A DNA stretch of 64,000 nucleotides from NCBI RefSeq assembly GCF_000250985.1, contig NW_013524649.1, forward strand, positions 99,258-163,257, in the 5' to 3' direction. The translations under genes and the position numbers were made by a program. Shown piece after piece: positions 9,668 to 19,311 of this stretch. This stretch comes from Nematocida parisii ERTm1 (Eukaryota > Microsporidia). Each line of letters begins with the position of its first letter. Within the stretch, counting starts at the first letter, position 1. Under the pieces are notes generated by a model. That model had not been told where the DNA came from, did not search any database, and saw only the letters and a program-made list of their open reading frames with translations.

Positions 9668-11203
9668 TTATCCTCGTCTTACTCCTCCTCTTGGCCTGTT
9701 GTTGCCTCCAAATCTGCTATTTCCTCCGAATCTTCTATTTCCTCCGCCATAGTTGTCTCCTCCTCTTGAAGCAAGTGCTGCAAGATCCTGAGGTATTTCT
9801 TGATTAGAGTCCTTTAGGATTTCTGTGTATTTTCTAGCATTTGATCTGTCGTCTTTAGGTGAGAAGAAAGTAATTGAGAGACCTTCCACTGAATTTCCTC
9901 TAGCAGTTCTTCCTATTCTGTGGATGTAGTCTTCACAGTTTGTTGGGAAGTCGTAGTTGATAACTGCCTTGACGTCTTTAACATCAAGACCTCTTGCAGC
10001 GACGTCTGTTGCCACAAGAATGCTTCTTTTTCCGGATTTGAAGTCCTGGATAATTCTGTCTCTCTGGTTCTGTGGCTTGTCTCCGTGGAGTGCCTCTGCT
10101 GGCCATCCATACTCCTGCATCTTGTCAACTAAATCATCACATCGCCTCTTCTGGTTACAGAAAATGATAATCTTGGGATTAGCCTTCTCATCGCCTGCTA
10201 CGTCGGTAAGCACGTCAGAAAGCATCTTGTCCTTCTCCCAGTGGTCTACCATGAAAGTCTTCTGTGTGATCTTCACATTGGCCACCAGATCAGCGGATCC
10301 AATCTTGACCTGTATGTAGTCTGTCATGTAGTTTCTGGCAAGAGATCTTACTTCCTTTGGCCATGTTGCGGACCACATAAGAGTCTGTCTCTTTGGGTTG
10401 GTTTCTGGGATGATTTTCTTGAGCTGGGGCTCGAATCCCATATCCAACATTCTGTCAGCCTCGTCAAGAACTAAGAAAGAAACTCTGCTCATGAACACAG
10501 CTTTCTGGTCGAAAAGATCAATAAGTCTTCCTGGGGTGGCGATAAGAATTTCAGCACCTCTTCTAATTGCTCCCTTCTGTGGGCCTGCTGGGGCACCTCC
10601 ATATACAGCAACTGTTCTCAGGCCAAAGTACTTGGCGTACTTGGATGCCTCTTCCTCAATCTGAGAAACTAACTCTCTGGTTGGGGCAAGAACTAAAACA
10701 ATTGGCCCGTCTCCAGATCTTAGTGGCTTCTGTGCCTTGGCGTGTATTAAGGCAGGGAGAATGAATGAAAGAGTCTTACCGGACCCAGTGTTGGCTACAC
10801 CGACCATGTCTCTTCCAGAAAGGGCCATTGGCCATCCCTGTGCTTGAATGGGAGTAGGTGCGCTGTATCCTGCACTCTTGAATGCTGCCATGACGCTTGA
10901 TGGGAATCCAAAGTACTCAAAGTTTAAGCATGGCTTTGGAATGTTTTCTCCTGTAATAGTCATGTCAAACTGCTTTCTTAAGTCATTAACTTCCTGCTCT
11001 GTTAAATTTACTTGTGCAGTGTGCTCAGTATAGAACTCTTTGTCAAACTCAACTGCGCCGTTGTCCTGCATGGTTTCTCCAAACCCGCCTCTTCTTTGTC
11101 CGCCGAATCTTCCATTCTCCTTTCTATCACCTGATGAGAAGTCTCCTCTTCGTTTAAAGTCTCCTCCAAAATTGCTGCTTCCTCCGTAACTGTTATATGC
11201 CAT
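9668..11203 (-). CDS. DBP2: DEAD-box RNA helicase of the DBP2/p68 group
   Basis: The 511-aa protein has every helicase core motif: Q-motif APTPIQ (115-120), motif I ANTGSGKT (137-144), Ia PTRELV, TPGRL, DEAD (247-250), SAT (278-280), ATDVAARGLD and HRIGRTARG. The RGG/FGG-rich N-terminal (1-45) and C-terminal (about 485-511) tails are typical of DBP2/p68, which unwinds RNA during ribosome biogenesis, mRNP assembly and decay. The match runs through the DBP2-specific flank before the Q-motif (PCLNFEYFGFP). The start is the first in-frame ATG. The high-quality codon use and many Gly codons suggest strong expression. Length is slightly below yeast DBP2 (546 aa). Confidence 0.94.
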   Translation of the reverse strand: MAYNSYGGSSNFGGDFKRRGDFSSGDRKENGRFGGQRRGGFGETMQDNGAVEFDKEFYTEHTAQVNLTEQEVNDLRKQFDMTITGENIPKPCLNFEYFGFPSSVMAAFKSAGYSAPTPIQAQGWPMALSGRDMVGVANTGSGKTLSFILPALIHAKAQKPLRSGDGPIVLVLAPTRELVSQIEEEASKYAKYFGLRTVAVYGGAPAGPQKGAIRRGAEILIATPGRLIDLFDQKAVFMSRVSFLVLDEADRMLDMGFEPQLKKIIPETNPKRQTLMWSATWPKEVRSLARNYMTDYIQVKIGSADLVANVKITQKTFMVDHWEKDKMLSDVLTDVAGDEKANPKIIIFCNQKRRCDDLVDKMQEYGWPAEALHGDKPQNQRDRIIQDFKSGKRSILVATDVAARGLDVKDVKAVINYDFPTNCEDYIHRIGRTARGNSVEGLSITFFSPKDDRSNARKYTEILKDSNQEIPQDLAALASRGGDNYGGGNRRFGGNSRFGGNNRPRGGVRRG

Positions 11204-11703
11204 TGTACAAGGATAAAAAATTTTTTCTTAAATAGTTTGAAAAAATAAAATTTGCTTATTTTTCTTACAATCCCGCCAGAAGTTTTATTTAAATATACTG
11301 CATAAGCTGTTAGCTCAAAAAAACTTTCATCAAATTTTCTTCAAATATTTCAACTCTTCCAATAAAGCATATGAAACTATCAGCTCAGGCAATTTCTATT
11401 TAAAACAGCTCAATATAACCCAGATATACTAAGTGCATGCGGGGCATATGTTCTAACTATACGCATACTATATACGCATCAGTTTTTGGGTTATATAGAA
11501 ACATAAATACTTTAAATACTTTGAATTTGCATAGATGAAAAAGAACATTTAGTAGGTTTGTTAGGCCAGGAGAGCATTTACATTACACTGGAATATTATT
11601 TAAGTGTATAATATGATTATGACATGCTATATATGTTTATTGATTTAAATTTACTTTGTTGTAGCCTTTAGCGTACTTTATACACATTCTGGCTGTGCAC
11701 TCA
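11204..11703. other. Gap between ELP3 and DBP2
   Basis: About 500 bp is the 5' region of DBP2 and the 3' region of ELP3. It contains a weak relative of the dispersed motif (TTTTTGGGTTATAT near 11484). No gene is supported. Confidence 0.55.
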
Positions 11704-13335
11704 TTACAGTTCTTTAGACATGTACACTCCGTCTATTTCATATCCAAGCTTTCTGTAGTAATTACGGGTTCCAATCCCTGAGATGATTGCCAGCTTTGAA
11801 GACCCGTGCTCTTCTCTTGCAATTCTCTCAGCCTCTTCTACTAGCATTTTCCCATATCCTTGGTGCTGGAATTTTGAAAAGTCCTTTCCTTTAACTGGTA
11901 CAACACTTCCGTAAACATGCAATTCTCTTACTATAGAAACTCTTCCCAATAATTCCTCACGGAAAGTAGAAGGCCCGCATTTTCGCAGTCTGAGGAGGCC
12001 GACTAGAATGTCTTTGGAGGTATCCTCATACGAAAGGAATGTCTCCCATCCATCACTTGCAACATAGTCCCTGCGAACCAGCTCAACCTTCTCTGGAAGC
12101 TCATTCGTGTGTATGTTATTAATTCCCACCTCACGGGTTCTGATGTCCCTGCAAGAAAGACCCTGCTCCTTGAGCCTTGACAGAACAATTTCTCTAATAT
12201 TTCCGTGCTCTACCCCAGAGCTGACCAAAGTCATTGGAATATCCCTCTGTACTCTGTATATCCGTATCCATGGCGGAACCATTGTAAATATCTGCCCAAG
12301 CAGGTCAATTAGCTCATTTGGTGAATAGTTTGTGTACTTCCCGTTCTTCCACAGCTCGTATAGCCCAGTCCCTCTTATCACAAGTGTAGGATATATTTTG
12401 AGCCCATCTGTTCTAAACCGAGGATTTGAAAAGAACTCGTAGAACTGAAGGATGTCTCGCTCCATATCAACATTTGGGAGATTCGGCATCATGTGTGTGA
12501 CTATTTTATATCCCGTGTCCTTTGTAAGCTTAAAAGACTCGCACACATCTCTCACAGAGTGCCCTCTATTTGTGTCTACGGCAATGTCTTCAAAAACACT
12601 TTGCACACCTATTTCCAGTCTGGTGCACCCGTACGACAGCAGATCATTTAAGTGTCGGGACATACAGAAGTCCGGCCGGGTTTCTATTGTTATGCCTACA
12701 CACTTGCTTGTGCTTCTTTCACTAAAGAATATTGCTTCTTCCAGAGTGTGCGACTCTCTTCGAGTAAGGGCATCGTGCAGCTTCATTATAAACCAGCTGC
12801 GATATTCTTTATCAAGCGACATGAATGTTCCCCCCATTATAATATACTCCACCTTGTCTACGCTGTGGCCAAGTAGAGAAAGCTGTTTGAGCCGATCGGT
12901 ACTTTGTCTGTATGGATCGTACCTTCCTCTAATAGCTCGCATACTAGTTGGCTCATATCCAGTGTACGACTGCGTGCTATACTCAAAGTCAGAGTCAGGC
13001 CCTCCTGGGCAGTACACGCATATGTTCCCAGTAATGGCAATATGCGGACACCTGTGCGGCTTGGCCATCACGGCAACCACCGCAACTCCAGATGCCGTCC
13101 GAATAGGCTTTACTTTCAGCCGGGAAATGACTGACGTGTCCTCCTCTGAGACAGTAGACAGTATCTGAGAAAGCTTTGGGGTGTCTTTCAGCCCATGCTT
13201 CTTTGCCATCTTTTGTATAACATCTTTTATTTTAACTTTGTTTTCCGTGTCATTCTTTATAATTGAAACTATCTCGGCGCACGCAGCATGCAGCCCGCCA
13301 GAGGAATTCTTCCTGCACGTTATTTCCAATGACAT
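11704..13335 (-). CDS. ELP3: Elongator catalytic subunit, radical-SAM tRNA acetyltransferase
   Basis: The 543-aa protein has the two ELP3 domains. The radical-SAM core carries the family-specific cluster Cys96, Cys106 and Cys109 in CPHIA...CVYCPGG, followed by the [20 protein letters not shown] block. The C-terminal GNAT acetyltransferase domain (about 400-543) has the acetyl-CoA loop [14 protein letters not shown] and the final YYRKLGYE motif. ELP3 builds the cm5U family of modifications at wobble uridine 34 of tRNA, within Elongator or, in streamlined genomes, with few partners. Length is close to yeast (557 aa), so neither domain is lost. It is divergent from the MBOAT gene with about 230 bp between starts. 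TRM11 in the same window is another tRNA modifier. Confidence 0.96.
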   Translation of the reverse strand: MSLEITCRKNSSGGLHAACAEIVSIIKNDTENKVKIKDVIQKMAKKHGLKDTPKLSQILSTVSEEDTSVISRLKVKPIRTASGVAVVAVMAKPHRCPHIAITGNICVYCPGGPDSDFEYSTQSYTGYEPTSMRAIRGRYDPYRQSTDRLKQLSLLGHSVDKVEYIIMGGTFMSLDKEYRSWFIMKLHDALTRRESHTLEEAIFFSERSTSKCVGITIETRPDFCMSRHLNDLLSYGCTRLEIGVQSVFEDIAVDTNRGHSVRDVCESFKLTKDTGYKIVTHMMPNLPNVDMERDILQFYEFFSNPRFRTDGLKIYPTLVIRGTGLYELWKNGKYTNYSPNELIDLLGQIFTMVPPWIRIYRVQRDIPMTLVSSGVEHGNIREIVLSRLKEQGLSCRDIRTREVGINNIHTNELPEKVELVRRDYVASDGWETFLSYEDTSKDILVGLLRLRKCGPSTFREELLGRVSIVRELHVYGSVVPVKGKDFSKFQHQGYGKMLVEEAERIAREEHGSSKLAIISGIGTRNYYRKLGYEIDGVYMSKEL

Positions 13336-13569
13336 TGCGAATTAAAATTTTTGTGCATATTTGCAAGTTTATAAAGCACTAAAATATTTACACACAGATG
13401 AGCTTGGCCCAAATCAGCAGCGCATGCCAATAAATCACTACAGCCGAACGCCCTAGCCGGATTAAAACATTCTGGGGCTTAGACATTTTTATTAGATAAT
13501 TTTCTGTCGATTGTATAAAAAGTTTTATTTATAATGCAAGCATAAAGGATAAAATGTTTTATTTTTAAT

Positions 13570-15003
13570 ATGCCCATGTCATTATCAGATTTAGTTAAGA
13601 AAGGATTTCGGATTGGCAGCACAGCATTTAACACAGGAACAGAGCATTGCTTTAAACTGATGGAAACAGAAGATATAAATGCGGTTACTGGCATAATTCT
13701 ATCATTTTTATTCGGACTAATAACACCACACGTTACAAATCGATTCTTTGTTAGGGAGGTGTTTAATATGCTAACTGGTGCCTTGGTTCTCTCTTGCATA
13801 TACCAACTTAAGAATTTCCTGCTTGTACTGTCAGGAATTCCTCTTAATTTAATCTTATCATATATTCCAATTAAAGAGAAAAAGAAGAGAACTAAAGTGT
13901 TTATTCTAGTGAACCTGGTGCATTTAGTGGTTGCATACGCATTTAGAGACTCTTCCGAGAAGAATTCATTCTTTATGCTTACACTAACAGCATTCTTTAT
14001 GAAGTATTTATACATTGGCATGGAGTATCTTCCCCGGACACACGGATTTATGGCATACTTTGGATATGTACTCTTTTTGCCAGGTATCCGGTATGGCCCA
14101 GTCATGAGCTTTGGTGCCTACCAAAAGTGGCTTAGCACAGGATATTTATACTTGGTAGAGACAGAAGACAAAGCCATCATAAAAAGAATTGTTGGAGAAA
14201 CAGAAAATGAGGGAGAAATTATAAGCATAAAAGAGGACTATGTAATGCACAAGTACAGCAAGCTTATAACATCCTCTACTGGACTGGCAATATGCTCCTT
14301 TGCGTTTATAATTTCTTATAGAGCTGTATGCAGTTATATAGAGACTGCGCAGAATAACATGCTAAGCTACTGTAAAATAGGCTTTGGATATTCAGTGTTA
14401 TACGCATACAAGCTATTTTACATTGCATTCTTATGGCTGTCTGAAGAAGCAGTTTGCCAAATAGCATTCATCAATAACATGCAGAATGTCAGATTGCTTC
14501 CATTTGTAACTTTCTGGAGAGCGCATGAATTCTTTTCTCTATGGAACATACAAGGGTCTAAGTTTATGCACAGCATAAACAGACTTCTCACAGAAGAAGA
14601 AAAGAAAGAAGAGCCAAAAGAAAAATTAAAGGAAGACGAGAAAACAACTGACTCGCCCGTGGATACAAACATTACAGACATACGCTTGAAAGAGCACATA
14701 AAAGTATCGATTATATCGTATGGGCACTTGCTGCTATTCCCAATGAATTTAGAATCTATGCTTATCTCTATACCAACTGTTCTTTTGATTGGTTTAATTA
14801 AGGACATTCCCACGCCTAGAAGCAACTTTATAATTTATAGAACAATATGTGAGATGTTTGGGTGGTCTGGATACATTTTGATTTTTACATACTTTATGGT
14901 TCCTCTGGTTCATGGCCCGCTAGAGACCCTAAACATCTGGAGAATTTCATTTGCATACGGGCACTTTTTATGCATACCAGGAATTATTGCAAGCCTTCTT
15001 TAA
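13570..15003 (+). CDS. MBOAT-family lysophospholipid acyltransferase
   Basis: The 477-aa protein is a multi-pass membrane protein (about ten hydrophobic segments). FLPGIRYGPVMSF (about 167-180) matches the MBOAT signature that in ALE1/LPCAT reads GP-x-x-SF/Y. The aromatic HEFFSLW near residue 318 lies where MBOATs have their W-N loop, and His386 in IISYGHLLLFPMN sits at the position of the catalytic His of yeast ALE1. MBOATs move an acyl chain from acyl-CoA to a lysophospholipid or other acceptor in the ER. A charged Lys/Glu insert (about 340-365) faces the cytosol. The PlsC protein at 44894-46093 would supply a second acyltransfer step. The exact acceptor cannot be told. Confidence 0.78.
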   Translation: MPMSLSDLVKKGFRIGSTAFNTGTEHCFKLMETEDINAVTGIILSFLFGLITPHVTNRFFVREVFNMLTGALVLSCIYQLKNFLLVLSGIPLNLILSYIPIKEKKKRTKVFILVNLVHLVVAYAFRDSSEKNSFFMLTLTAFFMKYLYIGMEYLPRTHGFMAYFGYVLFLPGIRYGPVMSFGAYQKWLSTGYLYLVETEDKAIIKRIVGETENEGEIISIKEDYVMHKYSKLITSSTGLAICSFAFIISYRAVCSYIETAQNNMLSYCKIGFGYSVLYAYKLFYIAFLWLSEEAVCQIAFINNMQNVRLLPFVTFWRAHEFFSLWNIQGSKFMHSINRLLTEEEKKEEPKEKLKEDEKTTDSPVDTNITDIRLKEHIKVSIISYGHLLLFPMNLESMLISIPTVLLIGLIKDIPTPRSNFIIYRTICEMFGWSGYILIFTYFMVPLVHGPLETLNIWRISFAYGHFLCIPGIIASLL

Positions 15004-15181
15004 GATATATTACTACTTCCAAGATGTGTAAGTCAAAGTTAAAAGGTTGCACTGCTTGAAATATAAAACAATCCTATATATTTGTTGGATAAAATACCAA
15101 ATAAACAGATATTATTTATTTACTTATTGCACTGATAATAAAGTAATAGCCCGAATATGCACAGATACTTATTGGAGTATG

Positions 15182-16201
15182 TTAATCGCTAAAAAATTTG
15201 TGCCGAAGTGCTTCATCTGCTGTTATTCTCTCAGATGAATTTAGCCTAAGCATCTTTTCTAGCAGGTCAAAGACAGAACTTGGAAACTGCGCATCCTTCT
15301 TATTTGCTATCTCTACTATTTTCTGAAAGGAAACTGCCGGATGCATGCACGCTTCTATATTGCTTTTCCATATTCTTTTGTAAAACTTTGCAGCTTTTCT
15401 CATCTCTTCATCTCCGAATATACTTCCTATCTCCACCAACGTATTTATATCATCCTTAGAGGTAAAGAACGGATACTTTCTGCATAAAAGAGACAGAAGA
15501 ATCACCCCGGCACTCCATATGTCAATTGCAGTGCTTTGTGCTTCGACCCGAAATAACACCTCTGGGGCTTTAAATCCACGAGTACCTGATCGAGATGCTG
15601 TCATTGTTGGCCGGGTGTCTCTAACAATATATCCAGGCGCTTTGGGCATTACAGGCTTATTCTGCCCGCATATGTGCGAGCTAAAAAAGAACATTCTTCT
15701 TTTAGCACTTTCTTCCTTTGCATCCTCGCCCCCTTCCTTTTTTTCTATTCTCTGAGAAAGCCCAAAGTCAATTAAGCACCCAGTCTTTGTCTGTAAGTTA
15801 TACAGAAAGTTGCTTGGCTTTATATCACGGTGGATGATATTCTGTGAATGAACGCCCTGTATGGCCGTTAGCAGCTCAAACATATAGTACTTTATATCTG
15901 ATATGGTTGATTTTATAATCATCTCTTTAAAGTCAGTCATTTCTATATATGGGAATGCAATGCATATTTCCTTTTCTTCCCGGTAAATGTCAATGATTTC
16001 AATAACATTCTTCATTCCCTGCAGACTCATTAGAATTTTAAGTTCATTAGCTATCCTGCCAGAGGCCGTGGTACGTGTAATTTTCTTAATTGCAACCTTT
16101 CCTCTACCCTCTTCCCTTTCTGCCAAGTACACTGTACTAAATGCCCCCTCTCCTATTTTATGGACTATTCTAAAGTTCTGTTGAAAATTATTGTTGTTCA
16201 T
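15182..16201 (-). CDS. CDC7: CDC7-type protein kinase (replication initiation)
   Basis: This 339-aa protein is a complete Ser/Thr kinase. The Gly loop is GEGAFSTVYL (about 17-26), VAIKK holds the ATP-site Lys, HRDIKPSNFL the catalytic loop and DFGLS the Mg-binding Asp. An insert of roughly 60 residues lies between DFG and SGTRGFKAPEVL. That insert and the GTRGF-APEVL form are the hallmark of CDC7, the kinase that, with DBF4, phosphorylates the MCM helicase to fire origins. Smaller than yeast CDC7 (507 aa), it keeps the core and lacks the N- and C-terminal tails. No DBF4 is seen in this window. It is divergent from uL14 with 36 bp between start codons. Confidence 0.88.
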   Translation of the reverse strand: MNNNNFQQNFRIVHKIGEGAFSTVYLAEREEGRGKVAIKKITRTTASGRIANELKILMSLQGMKNVIEIIDIYREEKEICIAFPYIEMTDFKEMIIKSTISDIKYYMFELLTAIQGVHSQNIIHRDIKPSNFLYNLQTKTGCLIDFGLSQRIEKKEGGEDAKEESAKRRMFFFSSHICGQNKPVMPKAPGYIVRDTRPTMTASRSGTRGFKAPEVLFRVEAQSTAIDIWSAGVILLSLLCRKYPFFTSKDDINTLVEIGSIFGDEEMRKAAKFYKRIWKSNIEACMHPAVSFQKIVEIANKKDAQFPSSVFDLLEKMLRLNSSERITADEALRHKFFSD

Positions 16202-16237
16202 TTAACTTTTCTTTTTTCACTCCCCCAGTAATAAATA

Positions 16238-16669
16238 ATGGTAGGAAAGAACGAAAAGTCTGGATTAAAAAGAATTGCATCCCGTTATAAAATAACGGCA
16301 GGAGTGCAAGTTGGATCAGTCATCAACTGTGCAGACAATGGAGGAGCCAAGGTAGTAAAGATTATTGCAGTTAAAGGATGCAAGTCAAGACTAAACAGAC
16401 TTCCATTTGCAGCACCGGGTGACATTATTGTAGCATCAGTTAAGAAGGGTAAGCCAGACATGAGAAAGAAAGTAGTGCCAGCTGTTCTTATTAGACAAAG
16501 AAAGTCATGGAGAAGAAAGGATGGAGTGTTCATTTCATTCGAAGACAATGCAGCAGTAGTTATCACTGCAAAGGGTGAAATTAAAGGAACTGCTATTTCT
16601 GGGCCAGTAGCCAAAGAGTGTGCAGAGTTATGGCCAAAGATTTCTTCTATGGCATCCTGCATTAAATAA
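16238..16669 (+). CDS. RPL23: 60S ribosomal protein uL14
   Basis: The 143-aa protein matches eukaryotic uL14 (RPL23): [20 protein letters not shown] near residues 18-38, then [16 protein letters not shown] and the [11 protein letters not shown] strand, ending [10 protein letters not shown]. uL14 lies on the 60S interface, near the sarcin-ricin loop, and is the docking site of eIF6. Length equals the family norm (about 140 aa). The start is the first ATG after a short C/T-rich spacer, with only 36 bp to the CDC7 start on the other strand. Confidence 0.96.
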   Translation: MVGKNEKSGLKRIASRYKITAGVQVGSVINCADNGGAKVVKIIAVKGCKSRLNRLPFAAPGDIIVASVKKGKPDMRKKVVPAVLIRQRKSWRRKDGVFISFEDNAAVVITAKGEIKGTAISGPVAKECAELWPKISSMASCIK

Positions 16670-16786
16670 ATAATATCTCTTATAGATACAACAATACGGC
16701 TTAATACTATTCTTTTACTGGGTTTAACTGATTCTTAAAAATATATGGAGAGACTGTTTATAAATATAAAATATTTTATGCACTGT

Positions 16787-16837
16787 ATAATTCGGGTTAT
16801 ACATTATGGGATGTTAATTGGAGTATTCGGGTTATAT
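16787..16837 (+). promoter_or_regulatory. Pair of TTCGGGTTAT motifs upstream of CHL1
   Basis: Two near-identical copies, ATAATTCGGGTTATA (16787-16801) and ATTCGGGTTATAT (16825-16837), are 35 bp apart core to core. They lie 100-150 bp before the CHL1 start and in the same orientation. A related TTTGGGTTTATAA follows at about 16863. Confidence 0.45.
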
Positions 16838-16937
16838 GCTGCTTCATTGCATTATAATTCCTTTGGGTTTATAAACTCTGAAATACTTCGAATTTCGTAA
16901 GGATAAATGTATGATTCAATTTTATATTTTTATTAGG

Positions 16938-18929
16938 ATGGGGGAGATACGGGAGGGCGTAAAGAGATGCAAGGCGCAGGGTGGCGACGCTTTTAGTGAG
17001 AAGCTGGAAAATGAGTGCAGGGAGTTTATAAAGAAGTGTAATCTTCCTTATGTTTTATACAAAGGACAGAAAGACTTTATTACAGATGCAACGGAAATAA
17101 TTAGTAAAAGTGCACTTGGTATTTTAGAGAGCCCAACTGGGACTGGAAAGACTCTTTCTAGTCTAATCACAGCAATTAAGTACGTAGGAAACAGTGTATT
17201 TGATTCTGCTGGTATATCAAAGGACAATATGGAGTTGCTGAAAAGTTTGTATAACCGAACAAACAAGCGGGTTATATATGCATGCAGAACGCATAGCCAA
17301 TTAGAGCAAGTTATTAAAGAGTTAGAAGAGCTAAATACTCACGGAACAATAAGTGTAAAGGGTGTGATTTTAGGATCTCGCAGGCATACGTGTATTAATT
17401 CAATAGTGCGCTCGTCTAAAGACATAAATAATATGTGCCGTATTTCTGTAAAGGATAAAAAGTGTTCATTTTACAATAATTTACAGGAGGGAAAGCACCA
17501 TGCTGTTCGTAAGCAGGGAATATCTATTGAGGATGCACTATCAATGGGAAGTTCGTGTGAAGTATGCCCGTACTTTTACTTGAAACAGGAGGCAAAGAGC
17601 GCAGGAATTATTGTTCTTCCATACTCTCTTTTTCTCCAGAAAGACTTTTTTAACGAGCTTGGAATTCAGATGAATGAATCTGTATTAATAATTGATGAAG
17701 CCCATAATTTATTCAATGCTGTATTAGAGGAGTATTCTGTGTGTGTAAGTGAGAGTGAAGTAACACAGATATTGCCCCATTATGTTGAGTATATGAATAG
17801 GCAGAAGGGGAAGTATAAAGTAGACCTTCTAGAGCTGTTTATCTTTATATCTGGGATATGCGAGTATTTTAAGAAATCCTGTGCAAATCAGGCAGAAGAA
17901 GAAAACAAAATAGATTTATTTAATATAAATAGGTTTTTGATAGATTCTGAGCTAGACCATATAAACCTTTTGGAAATAACCGAGAGAATGGATAGATTTC
18001 TGCCAAGCAAAATATTCCCTATTCGCCGGGAGGATGTAGAGAACCAGAATGAAGCCATTTTTAGAAGAATTTGCAAATTGGCCAGGCTTCTAGGCGAGTG
18101 TGATAAACATAGCTATATTGTTAAACAAAGTAGTAAACTATCATTTAGAAACATATATCCATCAGACTATCTTTCATATTTTGAGGATATTAAAAGTATT
18201 TTGGCAATTGGCGGCACGCTAACACACTCCTCCGACCTGTCGCTATTGTTTAATAGAGAAGTAATTCGCAAATCCTATCCATCTATATGCAAAAATGTAT
18301 ATGTTGCACTTTGCAGCGACTATTCTTTTGTATACAGCGAAAGAGACAAGGAAATCATTCGAGCATTTAATCTGGCACTGCAATACTATAAAAAAATAGA
18401 AAGTGGCGGGGTTCTTCTGTTTGTGCAGTCTAAAAGCATTATGCTAAAGCTAAAAACAGAATTGGAGAAAAAATCAGCGAATCCTGCATGTCTTCTATTT
18501 GAAAGCTCCACCAGCATTCAAGAGTACAAAAGGATTCTGTCCAAAGAGAAGAAAGTAATTATGGTTTGTGTGATGGGGGGAAATTTTAGTGAGGGAATTA
18601 ACTTTAAGCATGAAATGTGCCGAGTTTTAATCATATGCGGGATACCCCTGCCAAAACCTACAGAAGAAACTCTTTTAATTCAGAAGAAAAGAGGCGAAGA
18701 ATACTTCATTGATAAAGGCATGCAGGCAGTAAACCAAACAATTGGTAGATCAATTCGAACTAAGGATGACTACAGCTGTGTGCTTTTGCTTGATAAAAGA
18801 TTCATAAGATACAGGCACAAACTCTCACAATGGGCCCAGCCATACATTACGGAGATAAAAAGCACTGATACAACGGATATATTGCTAGATAAGTTATCTA
18901 GATGGTCTCAACAGAAAACACCCATCTAA
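16938..18929 (+). CDS. CHL1: CHL1/DDX11-type Fe-S DNA helicase
   Basis: This is a superfamily-2 helicase of the XPD/FANCJ/CHL1 group. It has Walker A SPTGTGKT (about 66-74), the DEAH box in LIIDEAHNL, a Cys set (TCIN, MCR, KKCSF, CEVC) that would bind the 4Fe-4S cluster, and the C-terminal NQTIGRSIR motif VI. The strings LGSRRHTCINS and VLLLDKRF resemble CHL1/DDX11 more than XPD. CHL1 unwinds G4 and flap DNA and supports sister-chromatid cohesion. I place the start at the ATG at 16938 (MGEIREG), giving 663 aa; an upstream ATG at 16911 adds nine hydrophobic residues. It is shorter than yeast CHL1 (861 aa). Paired motifs lie just upstream. Confidence 0.85.
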   Translation: MGEIREGVKRCKAQGGDAFSEKLENECREFIKKCNLPYVLYKGQKDFITDATEIISKSALGILESPTGTGKTLSSLITAIKYVGNSVFDSAGISKDNMELLKSLYNRTNKRVIYACRTHSQLEQVIKELEELNTHGTISVKGVILGSRRHTCINSIVRSSKDINNMCRISVKDKKCSFYNNLQEGKHHAVRKQGISIEDALSMGSSCEVCPYFYLKQEAKSAGIIVLPYSLFLQKDFFNELGIQMNESVLIIDEAHNLFNAVLEEYSVCVSESEVTQILPHYVEYMNRQKGKYKVDLLELFIFISGICEYFKKSCANQAEEENKIDLFNINRFLIDSELDHINLLEITERMDRFLPSKIFPIRREDVENQNEAIFRRICKLARLLGECDKHSYIVKQSSKLSFRNIYPSDYLSYFEDIKSILAIGGTLTHSSDLSLLFNREVIRKSYPSICKNVYVALCSDYSFVYSERDKEIIRAFNLALQYYKKIESGGVLLFVQSKSIMLKLKTELEKKSANPACLLFESSTSIQEYKRILSKEKKVIMVCVMGGNFSEGINFKHEMCRVLIICGIPLPKPTEETLLIQKKRGEEYFIDKGMQAVNQTIGRSIRTKDDYSCVLLLDKRFIRYRHKLSQWAQPYITEIKSTDTTDILLDKLSRWSQQKTPI

Positions 18930-19311
18930 TTATGAAATAGTTCAAACTCAAAAAGCTAATAAGATGTATAAACAATATTATCTACTGTTGTCTATGACTA
19001 TTAAGACAATTAACACTGTTTGCTGCACTATATTATCTATGGTCGACTCTTGCTAAACTTTACTTATATAATGACTAACATATAATAAACAGCAGTAATT
19101 CCACTTTTCCGGAAAATACCCGATAATTCCGATAATTCAGTAAACCTATATTTTTATTATATATTATTGGCAGGCATCTGCTAATAAATACAGTTTGGTT
19201 GTATGTAAGTAATATTCTGTATTTTTATGGCATAGCTGGAATATATTAAAAATTGGAATTTTTCATTTTACACTTATTTTTATAGTCCTTGAGTCTGAAA
19301 TTATAATTATT
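18930..19311. other. Gap between converging genes
   Basis: About 380 bp of AT-rich 3' flanking DNA holds two spaced CCGATAATTC repeats (about 19117-19138). No gene is supported. Confidence 0.55.
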